Shown here one piece after another: positions 1-4,811 of a stretch of DNA of 6,883 nt (position 1 is the stretch's first letter; each line of letters starts with the position of its first letter). Origin of the DNA: Candidatus Omnitrophota bacterium (GTDB lineage Bacteria; Omnitrophota; Gorgyraeia; B26-G9); the NCBI GenBank assembly GCA_023136735.1, contig JAGLQQ010000131.1, positions 1 to 6,883 of the forward strand. Reading direction: 5' to 3'. Below the pieces are notes generated by a model. It searched no databases. It was not told where the DNA came from and saw only the letters and a list, made by a program, of their open reading frames with translations. Made by a program: the position numbers and the translations under genes.

Positions 1-56
1 TAACCCCTATCTTTAAAAGAAAAAGCAACTCCTCTGTTTTTTAGAAGAATTGCTCA

Positions 57-86
57 TTAATGTATTGTCTTGGTTTTTGCTCTCAT
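57..86 (-). CDS. Possible 9-residue leader peptide, copy 1
   Basis: On the minus strand, GGAG (98-95) stands 8 nt before ATG (86-84), which opens a short frame MRAKTKTIH ending in TAA. The first three codons and the upstream SD are identical in the second repeat copy, and the peptides then diverge. The start codon lies in one arm of an imperfect hairpin (CTCAT at 82-86 against ATGAG at 110-114). The frame could be a leader peptide or simply part of a structured 5' leader. Translation is not demonstrated. Confidence 0.2.
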   Translation of the reverse strand: MRAKTKTIH

Positions 87-128
87 TTACTCTACTCCGT
101 TGTACAGTTATGAGAAAAATTGTGTAGG

Positions 129-160
129 ATTATAGTATCAAATTCAAATTAGTTAGTCAA
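129..160 (-). promoter_or_regulatory. Candidate promoter in repeat copy 1
   Basis: The minus strand has TTGACT (160-155). With a 17-nt spacer it is followed by TACTAT (137-132), and with a 20-nt spacer by a perfect TATAAT (134-129). The same layout at the same spacing is kept in copy 2, which supports a conserved control element. Which -10 is used cannot be decided by eye. It would transcribe leftwards out of the window. Confidence 0.4.
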
Positions 161-180
161 TTTTAGTGAATAACTAAAAT
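160..180. repeat. Perfect 8-bp hairpin downstream of the basic-protein gene
   Basis: ATTTTAGT (160-167) and ACTAAAAT (173-180) form a perfect stem with a 5-nt GAATA loop. It lies 38 nt past the stop of the 176-residue gene and touches the TTGACT box of repeat copy 1. It could help end transcription of that gene or be an operator for the next promoter. It has no U-run on the minus side and is not present in repeat copy 2, so neither role is secure. Confidence 0.45.
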
Positions 181-217
181 ATCTCTTCTTTTTCTTGGTC
201 TTTTTTCACCCTCAAGA

Positions 218-748
218 CTAATGTATTGCATTCCCGACTGTATTGGAAAGTCTTTCTATAAATTGGTAATAATTACGCAGCTCGGAACTCCTTCTTACAG
301 TTTGAATTGGCGCAATGACACGATTGAAATTAGGTCTGCAATCTCTCATATTTTTGGCCAATCCCTGCGCCTTTAAAGCGTATGCGTGCTTACTTGAAGA
401 CCTTAAATACATTAGGACTTGTCTTTTAGCCCTTGAAGTTACAGTATCCTTTCCTGCCTGACGGCAGGTTTCCATAGCCTGCCCTAGTAGTACTCCACAA
501 CTCACAGCCTGATAGGTTTTCCCTCCGAGTGCTTGAATAGCCGGGGTAATGCCTGGTAATTCGACTGATCTCTTTTGCCAGTTGCGAGCGATTCCCTGTA
601 AATGCTTAGTCACTCCGCTAAGACCACGAATTCGAGAGCGCTTTAGTTCAGCTATTGCTTTATTCAAATATATGACTCCCTTTTTTCTTTCCAATCGAAG
701 AATTTCAGCCTGTCCAATTGCCCGACCAGCTCGAAATATCGGATCCAT
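218..748 (-). CDS. Basic 176-residue protein of unknown function
   Basis: I do not recognise this protein. The start ATG (748-746) is well supported by GAGGAGG six bases upstream. It has about 32 Lys/Arg against about 10 Asp/Glu by my count, so it is strongly basic. The composition suggests an alpha-helical, soluble protein, with no signal peptide or convincing membrane segment. Cys occurs at scattered positions (near 84, 95 and 137) with no metal-binding spacing. It is the second gene of a unit, 34 nt after an acidic disordered 74-residue protein. The opposite charges suggest that the two may bind each other, or that the basic one binds nucleic acid or membrane while the acidic one shields it. 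This is inference from charge and layout only. Part of the coding sequence (453-468) is a perfect GC-rich palindrome. The frame on the opposite strand is hydrophobic only because it is antisense. Confidence 0.75.
   Translation of the reverse strand: MDPIFRAGRAIGQAEILRLERKKGVIYLNKAIAELKRSRIRGLSGVTKHLQGIARNWQKRSVELPGITPAIQALGGKTYQAVSCGVLLGQAMETCRQAGKDTVTSRAKRQVLMYLRSSSKHAYALKAQGLAKNMRDCRPNFNRVIAPIQTVRRSSELRNYYQFIERLSNTVGNAIH
453..468. repeat. REP-like GC palindrome inside the basic-protein gene
   Basis: CCTGCC (453-458), loop TGAC, GGCAGG (463-468) form a perfect 6-bp GC stem in otherwise AT-rich sequence. It is translated in frame as part of CRQAGK. Similar short GC palindromes are commonly dispersed in genomes of uncultured bacteria. 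Only one copy is in this window, so its repeat status is inferred. Confidence 0.4.
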
Positions 749-782
749 AATATTCCTCCTCTATTTTCATGGATTTAGCATC

Positions 783-1007
783 CTATTGGTTGTCTTCGCT
801 ATTCTTATCATTAGATTTATCTGGTTCTTCCTGATTATTTCGTTCCTGTTCATTATCATCCTGATTCTGTTCTCCCTTATCACTTCCATATAATTTCGCG
901 AATTTGTCTCGTCGGTCCTTTTCTCTGTCGGTTTCGGGGCCGCCTCCATGTTCCTTGTCATCTTGCTTCAATTCTTTTTTAATCTCTTTTGATGTTTCAT
1001 CACACAT
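783..1007 (-). CDS. Acidic, low-complexity 74-residue protein
   Basis: The start is the ATG at 1007-1005, preceded by a strong SD (GGAGGGG about five bases upstream). The frame is open further upstream to a TTG at 1088, but that start has no SD and would add an unlikely 27-residue extension, so I reject it. I count about 24 Asp/Glu, 15 Lys/Arg and many Asn/Gln among 74 residues, with almost no hydrophobic residues. It should be intrinsically disordered and cytoplasmic. No family is recognised. It precedes the basic 176-residue gene by 34 nt and both have strong SDs, so co-translation from one mRNA is likely. An antitoxin, chaperone or inhibitor role for the basic partner is possible but not shown. 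It could also be a linker-like low-complexity protein. Confidence 0.65.
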   Translation of the reverse strand: MCDETSKEIKKELKQDDKEHGGGPETDREKDRRDKFAKLYGSDKGEQNQDDNEQERNNQEEPDKSNDKNSEDNQ

Positions 1008-1311
1008 TTTCCCCTCCTTTTTTTGTGTTAATAAGTCCATTCGGACGCACACAAGGAACACCCATCCCCCGCATGAAGAATATTTCAAGGAAAATCTTCG
1101 AAGTCCCGATGAAAACCCAAAGAAGTTTCTACCTTCAAGACAAGTTTAATATATTTTTATCCCTACCCGCTAAACGCTATTCATTAATCCCTGTTTCTAA
1201 TAAAAAACAACTCCCCTATACTTAGAAGAATTGTTTTGAATTTGGATTTCTTTTTATTTCTGCTCTCATTTACTCTACTCCATTGTATAGTTATGAGAAA
1301 AAGTTTGTATG
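1008..1311 (-). promoter_or_regulatory. Long 5' leader of the acidic/basic unit
   Basis: If transcription begins at the promoter in repeat copy 2, the mRNA has a leader of roughly 300 nt before the acidic-protein gene. It contains the repeat-copy hairpin, a possible 15-residue peptide (1269-1222) and then about 200 nt without a supported gene. Within that stretch I see only an 8-bp palindrome CTTCGAAG (1096-1103). No riboswitch class is recognisable, and a closer promoter cannot be excluded. Confidence 0.35.
1222..1269 (-). CDS. Possible 15-residue leader peptide, copy 2
   Basis: GGAG lies 8 nt before ATG (1269-1267). The frame reads MRAEIKRNPNSKQFF and ends at TAA (1224-1222). SD, spacing, start and first three codons equal those in copy 1, but the rest and the length differ. 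This resembles a translated leader whose body is free to drift. The SD-start region is partly folded into the conserved hairpin, so start access could be controlled. Coding status is unproven. Confidence 0.22.
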   Translation of the reverse strand: MRAEIKRNPNSKQFF

Positions 1312-1343
1312 ATTATGCTACCACTTTGAGGTTAGTTAGTCAA
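1312..1343 (-). promoter_or_regulatory. Candidate promoter in repeat copy 2
   Basis: The minus strand has TTGACT (1343-1338). TAGCAT (1320-1315) follows at 17 nt and CATAAT (1317-1312) at 20 nt. The TTGACTAACTAA block and both spacings are shared with copy 1. The expected product is the mRNA for the acidic 74-residue and basic 176-residue proteins. The -10 is weaker than that of copy 1. Confidence 0.4.
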
Positions 1344-1380
1344 TTTTATTAAATCCTGCACCAAAACCCACTCCAAGGAG

Positions 1381-1429
1381 CTTTTAACTTGTCACTCGTC
1401 ACTTGTAATTCATAATTTGTAATTCATCA
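1381..1429. repeat. Seven tandem 7-bp repeats
   Basis: The sequence divides exactly into seven heptamers from 1381: CTTTTAA, CTTGTCA, CTCGTCA, CTTGTAA, TTCATAA, TTTGTAA and TTCATCA. Positions 2 (T), 5 (T) and 7 (A) are invariant, and the consensus is YTYDTMA. This is the same kind of degenerate heptamer array known from some cyanobacteria (STRR sequences). A shorter relative lies at 4892-4912 in front of mfd. Confidence 0.75.
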
Positions 1430-1465
1430 CTACCTTTCGTATTCCCCTTGTAGAATTTTTGCTTA

Positions 1466-1586
1466 ATTTTCTTTGATTTAGGCGAATGGACGAAGACATG
1501 ATGTCTGAGCTCCGTAATCCATGGATAGATTTTCGGAAGCGATCCGCCAAAGGCGAAGAATGAGTGAGCCTAAATCATTAGAAAAT
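1466..1586. repeat. 121-bp element bounded by inverted repeats
   Basis: ATTTTC (1466-1471) pairs with GAAAAT (1581-1586). TGATTTAGGC (1474-1483) pairs perfectly with GCCTAAATCA (1568-1577). Only a small asymmetric interior gap (2 against 3 nt) separates the two stems. Inside lie AGACAT-G-ATGTCT (1494-1506) and the 10-bp palindrome ATCCATGGAT (1517-1526). The composition is richer in GC than the surroundings. It looks like a small nonautonomous dispersed element or structured intergenic repeat. Open frames through it on either strand lack an SD and are probably spurious. Confidence 0.55.
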
Positions 1587-1618
1587 AGGGAAAATTTCTT
1601 AGGGGCGGGTTTTCTTTG

Positions 1619-1651
1619 CATACTTTCTTTTAGCCGCCAAAAGAAAGTATG
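1619..1651. repeat. Perfect 13-bp hairpin with a pairable loop
   Basis: CATACTTTCTTTT (1619-1631) and AAAAGAAAGTATG (1639-1651) form a perfect stem with a 7-nt loop AGCCGCC. GGCGG just upstream (1604-1608) is exactly complementary to CCGCC in the loop (1634-1638), so a pseudoknot or alternative fold is possible. It lies downstream of the three-gene operon. Palindromes of this type recur between genes in many bacteria as I remember them, which I could not check. Confidence 0.6.
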
Positions 1652-1669
1652 GCTGAGGGACGCTTTTCC

Positions 1670-1688
1670 GGGGGCAAGCATCGCCCCC
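1670..1688. terminator. GC hairpin after the three-gene operon
   Basis: GGGGGC (1670-1675) and GCCCCC (1683-1688) pair across a 7-nt loop, 24 nt beyond the stop of the last gene of the minus-strand operon. The stem is strong, but on the minus strand it is followed by GGAAAAG rather than a U-run. It is therefore a stabilising or weak terminator hairpin at best, or part of the neighbouring repeat block. Confidence 0.35.
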
Positions 1689-1711
1689 TCTTCAAAAAGG
1701 CACTATTCCTT

Positions 1712-2668
1712 TTATTCCATCTCCATTTTTTCCAAGATATTGATCTTTATAACAATATCTTCTGCGACATCAACAATAGCTAATATCTTGATCTCGCCTT
1801 TCATGCCTGTCTGATCGTACTTATATTCTATAGTATAGTCTTCTATCTCAAAACTGCTTTTTACTGACTCATTTAAAACAGTTATTCCATAAGTTTGCAT
1901 ATCATTCACGATGCATGATTTATAGCCTTGTGCTATTTTAGAGATAAGTTCTTTATGGCCTATTATTGTAATTTTATGTCTGATCTCTTCTTTGTTTTTT
2001 ACTTTTTCCCTAACTCTGCCTATTAGTACCCGATATTTATTAGCTTCACCTAGTTGCTTAAAATATGCAACAGGGTCATGATGCTCGTAAAAAGGCGTAA
2101 ACATTGTCGAACTACTAGTATCAGTTGGGATAGAACCATCATTCGTAAAACGAACCTTATTTGTCTGATCTGTATAGTAATTGTTAATACCGCTAACTTT
2201 CGGGATTATCGGACCAGCATAGATAGTAAAGCCATCTTCTGTGCTCTTATAAGAGAAGATATAACCGTCTTTTCTTTGTTTGTTTAATTTTTCTACAATA
2301 GGCAATTGACTGAACTCAACAGGAAATTTTTGGTGTGTTTGATAATGAGTAAAGCAGGCCTCAGATAATTCTTTTATTGTCTTGAGTGCTGAGACTTGAT
2401 TTAGATCTATAGGAATTCTTCGAGCAATTTTTTCTACTTCTGCCTGATTAACAAGGATAACACTGTCTTGCGTTAAAAGCTTTAATGCCTCTTGTTTTTC
2501 CCTTTCTGTGATCTGTCCTGTTTGATGTAAATCTTCCACGGTTGCTTTCATAAAGCTAATTGCCGATGTCTCCCCTTTTTCACTCGCTTCAAGAAGATTA
2601 GAAAAGATAACATCACCTTGCAGACAAATACATAAACAAATTATTATCGCTATTAATTTATTTTTCAT
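1712..2668 (-). CDS. Exported 318-residue protein with a pilin-like segment
   Basis: The N-terminus (about residues 1-28) is a Sec signal peptide or anchor: Lys-flanked start, then an Ile/Leu/Cys-rich core. A helical, charged stretch (30-85) follows. Residues about 92-182 resemble the globular part of type IV pilins and pseudopilins. They have a helix start LKTIKELSEACFTHYQTH, then DGYIFSY, DGFTIYAGP and YYTDQTNKVRFTNDGS, the last being the typical Y-x-D-x-T-x-x-x-R-x-x-x-D-G pattern. The pilin N-terminal methylation helix is missing, so it is not a pilin subunit. The C-terminal part (190-318) is unrecognised and contains beta-strand-like, lysine-rich sequence. The start ATG overlaps the previous gene by 11 nt with only a weak SD, which suggests translational coupling. 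It is the third gene of an operon with two membrane-anchored proteins. A periplasmic accessory role is inferred. Confidence 0.7.
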   Translation of the reverse strand: MKNKLIAIIICLCICLQGDVIFSNLLEASEKGETSAISFMKATVEDLHQTGQITEREKQEALKLLTQDSVILVNQAEVEKIARRIPIDLNQVSALKTIKELSEACFTHYQTHQKFPVEFSQLPIVEKLNKQRKDGYIFSYKSTEDGFTIYAGPIIPKVSGINNYYTDQTNKVRFTNDGSIPTDTSSSTMFTPFYEHHDPVAYFKQLGEANKYRVLIGRVREKVKNKEEIRHKITIIGHKELISKIAQGYKSCIVNDMQTYGITVLNESVKSSFEIEDYTIEYKYDQTGMKGEIKILAIVDVAEDIVIKINILEKMEME

Positions 2669-3221
2669 TTAGCGTTGGCTCAACCTTTAATGGAATGTAA
2701 GTAAAGCGGTATTGCGCTTTGCTGAGTTTATTATAAAATTTTTCTTCTTGGATAGATGATGATGATGGATCTACAATCTTGGAAAATCCTTCCCATATAC
2801 CAAACCAGCCTAAAGGCATTACTACAATGCTGATAATATTTATCACTAAATCATTAAACCACTTGTAATAAGCAGCCAGAGTCAAAAAGGTAAGAAAACA
2901 AATACCGCATAATACAAATACAATCCCCCGGATACGAACACGGATACTTTCTTTTTTCCGCACTAAAGCCCTGTGCAGAAAATGGCGCTTTAACCGCTTA
3001 GAAACTGTGCGTTCGGATTTCTTGTCCTCAAGTGATTGCGGAGCACAAATTGTTACAACAAAATCACCTTTGCTTGTTTCCCGATAACGCTGTTTTAATT
3101 CGATAATAAAATCTTCCGAAAGAACCCGCTCACTTAAAGGACGAGGATCAAAATCGGAAAAAACATCATCCCATGTATCAATAGCAATCGCGATTTCCCG
3201 CAGCTCTCTAATCTTATCCAT
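2658..3221 (-). CDS. Two-helix membrane protein of unknown function
   Basis: This 187-residue protein has a cytoplasmic N-terminal part (1-95) with a distinctive acidic stretch DTWDDVFSDFDPRPLSER (15-32). A helical SEDFIIELKQRYRE segment and a short beta-like FVVTICAP segment follow. A basic patch (RKK and RVRIR, 88-98) precedes transmembrane helix 1 (about 99-118). Helix 2 runs about 125-143 and ends in PLGWFGIWEGF, and a roughly 40-residue cytoplasmic tail follows. The positive-inside rule puts both ends in the cytoplasm. I recognise the general look of a conserved uncharacterised bacterial membrane protein but cannot name a family. It starts 4 nt after the stop of the upstream gene, has a poor SD, and overlaps the following gene by 11 nt. 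It should be made in step with both neighbours. Confidence 0.75.
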   Translation of the reverse strand: MDKIRELREIAIAIDTWDDVFSDFDPRPLSERVLSEDFIIELKQRYRETSKGDFVVTICAPQSLEDKKSERTVSKRLKRHFLHRALVRKKESIRVRIRGIVFVLCGICFLTFLTLAAYYKWFNDLVINIISIVVMPLGWFGIWEGFSKIVDPSSSSIQEEKFYNKLSKAQYRFTYIPLKVEPTLNEK

Positions 3222-3225
3222 AGTC

Positions 3226-3639
3226 TTATTGCTTTCTGTCTTCGTATGTACTTGTGCTTTCTTTAAATATATTTTCGGTTCCCATCTTCCATTTCCCTTG
3301 CTGTAGAAAATATACTACCTGCATCTGACGAGTTACTTTTGTCGCAAATACATGAGATGTGGTGTTCTCAGGGATTTTAGATGTGTTCTCTGTCGCCATA
3401 ATCACTGCTTTTGTGCCATGCTGGGTATACTTGTCAATTTTTATTGACCACTTAGATGATGCAGCTACACTTGAGCTGAAATCCTTTTCAGCCATAACTT
3501 TTTCGCGGTATGTCTTATATATTTTTACAGGCTCAGGATTTAAAATGCCAACATTTAAAACTACTTTATTGAAACCCTCCGGCTTTAAAACAACGCTTAC
3601 TGCAATTACTATAATAATTATTATAATTAGATATTTCAT
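3226..3639 (-). CDS. N-terminally anchored small protein, possibly NTF2-like
   Basis: The chosen start is the ATG at 3639-3637, preceded by a G-rich SD (GGGGGG, 4 nt spacing). A TTG 15 nt further up overlaps that SD and is less likely. Residues 4-18 are almost pure Ile/Val, a membrane anchor or uncleaved signal. The rest (about 35-137) has a helix, then alternating strands. KWSIKIDKYTQHGTKAVIMAT and RQMQVVYFLQQGKWKMGTENI read like the curved sheet of NTF2-like/SnoaL-like domains, with the usual 'GKW' near the end. That fold assignment is a guess from pattern. It is the first gene of the operon, behind a good promoter. Confidence 0.65.
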   Translation of the reverse strand: MKYLIIIIIIVIAVSVVLKPEGFNKVVLNVGILNPEPVKIYKTYREKVMAEKDFSSSVAASSKWSIKIDKYTQHGTKAVIMATENTSKIPENTTSHVFATKVTRQMQVVYFLQQGKWKMGTENIFKESTSTYEDRKQ

Positions 3640-3698
3640 TTTACCCCCCAGCAAAACCTACCCCTATTTTTATTTTAACTTACAGACTACTAAAAAAT

Positions 3699-3727
3699 AT
3701 TATACACTTTCAGTAATATTAGCACAA
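3699..3727 (-). promoter_or_regulatory. Promoter of the three-gene operon
   Basis: The minus strand has a perfect TATAAT (3704-3699) 17 nt from TTGTGC (3727-3722), which matches the -35 consensus mainly in TTG. Initiation would fall near 3692, giving a leader of about 50 nt before the ATG at 3639. The leader contains ATAGGGG (3667-3661). Confidence 0.5.
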
Positions 3728-3728
3728 T

Positions 3729-3746
3729 GAAAACATGAAGGTTTTC
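3729..3746 (-). terminator. Weak hairpin just past the 3750 stop
   Basis: GAAAAC (3729-3734) and GTTTTC (3741-3746) form a 6-bp stem with a 6-nt loop, three bases after the stop codon of the minus-strand frame ending at 3750. No U-run follows. It may be a weak terminator between the two minus-strand units and sits immediately before the operon promoter. Confidence 0.25.
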
Positions 3747-3749
3747 GGA

Positions 3750-4421
3750 TTAAATTGATGTTTCGATGGGATTTGAATTAGAGACAGGTAAATAAGGAGA
3801 TAGCTGAATGGTTATCTTTTCCTCGGTTTCATCTACAAAATCGATCTTGTTCTCGAAAAAGCCCTTAACTATTCTCATTTGAGCACTAGTTAATCTCGGA
3901 GCATTAAACCCTACATGCACTAATGGCGCTAATCTAAGATCTTTAGCATAAAACGGTGTTTCTGTGAACACTAAATTATCCCATTTACCTTTGAGATTTT
4001 CGAACACTCTTTGAGAAGGAGTTTCCGAGTTAAAAACTAATGCCTTCTGGTCCTGCCATCTGGGTTCCTGCGCAAATAAAAGCCACAACATACTGACTCC
4101 TATCCCGGCTTTTTGGACTTTTCCTCCCATTTCCTTCACTGCCTTGCCTCTGGGCAAATTAGGCTTGAATGTTACTACTCTGAGATTATAGCGGTTTGAT
4201 TTGTGTAGAAATAACCGAACTCCTTCAGGACGATGATATTCACAAATAGTGATCTCCCCTGACTGAAAAGCTTTACCCTCTTCATCAAGATATGAGAACT
4301 TAAATTTTATCTGATCAAACAGTTCAGCTCCTTCATCACCGTCAACACTAGAAGAATTATCACGCCTTATGCTCCGGATAATCTTCAGCCCCTTAAGATT
4401 TTCCAGTTCTTCGAGATTCAC
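3750..4421 (-). CDS. C-terminal fragment of the interrupted exported protein
   Basis: The open frame encodes 223 residues from GTG (4421). It gives a mixed alpha/beta protein with no signal peptide or membrane helix of its own. Strand-rich sequence at about 36-85 (IKFKFSYLDEEGK, GEITICEY, NLRVVTFKP) is followed by GGKVQKAGIGVSMLWLLF and then KALVFNSETPSQRVFENL (126-143). That order, a Gly-rich loop before a helix followed by a strand and a second helix, faintly recalls GNAT acetyltransferases. The match is too weak to assign. Because the preceding signal-peptide frame is in register, the intact product was probably exported. If only this GTG is used, the product would remain cytoplasmic. Confidence 0.45.
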   Translation of the reverse strand: MNLEELENLKGLKIIRSIRRDNSSSVDGDEGAELFDQIKFKFSYLDEEGKAFQSGEITICEYHRPEGVRLFLHKSNRYNLRVVTFKPNLPRGKAVKEMGGKVQKAGIGVSMLWLLFAQEPRWQDQKALVFNSETPSQRVFENLKGKWDNLVFTETPFYAKDLRLAPLVHVGFNAPRLTSAQMRIVKGFFENKIDFVDETEEKITIQLSPYLPVSNSNPIETSI

Positions 4422-4439
4422 CCATTCAGGTAATCTTTG

Positions 4440-4634
4440 TTACACTAAAAGTAAGGCTTCTTGATCAAGCAGGAGCTGGTTTGCCTTTTGCAAAGAAGAC
4501 GAACTGATATTGCTCTTTGGAGAAAGCGTGCCTGTATTAACAGGATGCTGCGCCAGAACAGAGTTTACAGGTAAACTCAGGCAAACACTGAAGATCAATA
4601 GGCTGATTGTGATTTTTTTATATATATTTTTCAT
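4440..4634 (-). CDS. Signal-peptide fragment of the interrupted exported protein
   Basis: The frame encodes 64 residues with ATG at 4634-4632 and a purine-rich SD (GAGAGAAG) just upstream. Residues 1-28 form a clear Sec signal peptide: KNIYKK, hydrophobic ISLLIFSVCLSL, then a V-L-A cleavage site before Gln29. The mature part begins QHPVNTGTLSPKSN and a Ser-rich, then Leu/Gln-rich helix follows. It ends at TAA directly in frame with the 223-residue frame. A free 36-residue mature peptide is possible but less likely than a truncated product. Confidence 0.5.
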   Translation of the reverse strand: MKNIYKKITISLLIFSVCLSLPVNSVLAQHPVNTGTLSPKSNISSSSLQKANQLLLDQEALLLV

Positions 4635-4678
4635 ATCTTCTCTCGTTAAAACAATTTAAGGGTTTTTGATACAGCTAA

Positions 4679-4708
4679 AGCATATCATATTTTTGACTAT
4701 TTTTCCAA
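4679..4708 (-). promoter_or_regulatory. Candidate promoter of the interrupted gene
   Basis: The minus strand has TTGGAA (4708-4703) and TATGCT (4684-4679) with an 18-nt spacer, about 45 nt before the start at 4634. Each hexamer matches consensus only in part. Position and spacing are right, but the sequence is AT-rich enough for chance. Confidence 0.25.
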
Positions 4709-4811
4709 ACAGGGGGGTGTAATATAGGGGATTTGAAATAGTTATGGTATCCAGGCTATTGCAATCCATATCTTGAGGTTTATTTCCTTGTTTTTTCCTT
4801 ATTCTTGTGTC

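Larger units (their letters stand above)
26..163 (-). repeat. Leader/promoter repeat, copy 1
   Basis: This is a direct repeat of 1208-1346. Positions 78-119 match 1261-1302 at 40 of 42 bases, differing only at 99 and 105. The register stays ungapped from 78 to about 163 (offset 1183), including the box AGTTAGTCAATTTTA at 151-165. Small indels appear further left, where CAACTCC (26-32) and TTAGAAGAATTG (41-52) are shared. Read on the minus strand, the copy runs from a TTGACT box through an SD-like GGAG and an ATG into diverging sequence. It lies downstream of the 176-residue gene, so it presumably serves a gene beyond the left edge of the window. Confidence 0.85.
1208..1346 (-). repeat. Leader/promoter repeat, copy 2
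   Basis: This is the second copy of the direct repeat at 26-163. Conservation is strongest over the TTGACT box region (1331-1346) and the SD/start/hairpin core (1261-1302), and weaker over the interior AT-rich tract. The hairpin arms TGCTCTCAT side and ATGAG side are kept. One of the two core differences falls in the loop, and the other at an already mismatched stem position. It lies upstream of the acidic/basic gene pair on the minus strand, consistent with a promoter and leader for that pair. Confidence 0.85.
3750..4634 (-). pseudogene. Exported protein frame broken by one in-frame TAA
   Basis: The signal-peptide frame starting at 4634 stops at TAA (4442-4440). The very same frame then continues without another stop for 229 codons to TAA at 3750. 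The stretch joining the two parts reads ...ALLLV-stop-QRLPEWVNLEELENL. The downstream part has no ATG near its beginning and no SD before its only early start (GTG 4421), while the upstream part has both a start and an export signal. The simplest reading is one gene of about 294 codons hit by a C-to-T change (CAA to TAA). Programmed readthrough is possible, because the remaining frame is undamaged, but the context TAA-CAA-AGA is not a known strong readthrough motif. Confidence 0.6.

Noticed and set aside
549..893. Plus-strand frame with a hydrophobic, apparently transmembrane C-terminus
   Set aside because: It is the antisense of the two minus-strand genes. The hydrophobic run comes from reading Asp/Glu/Lys/Asn-rich codons backwards, and there is no SD.
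904..1149. Plus-strand 81-residue frame across the acidic-protein gene
   Set aside because: It is antisense to the well-supported SD and start at 1007 on the minus strand and has no plausible start of its own.
1208..1346. The repeat copies as integron attC sites
   Set aside because: GTTAGTT fits the R' core, and the length is near the attC range. However, no complementary AACTAAC-type R'' box is present in either copy and no integrase is seen.
1381..1429. CRISPR array
   Set aside because: The units are 7 bp and contiguous with no spacers, so this is a tandem heptamer repeat.
1478..1681. Minus-strand 67-residue frame in the repeat block
   Set aside because: It is made of the inverted-repeat element and the 13-bp hairpin read through, with no SD. 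Frames like this appear wherever such repeats occur.
1521..1814. Plus-strand 97-residue frame
   Set aside because: It runs from the repeat element into the antisense of the 318-residue gene, with no SD and no sensible protein pattern.
4440..4442. Stop-codon reassignment (TAA as sense)
   Set aside because: TAA ends the mfd frame and several other genes in the window. One internal TAA is better explained by mutation or local readthrough.
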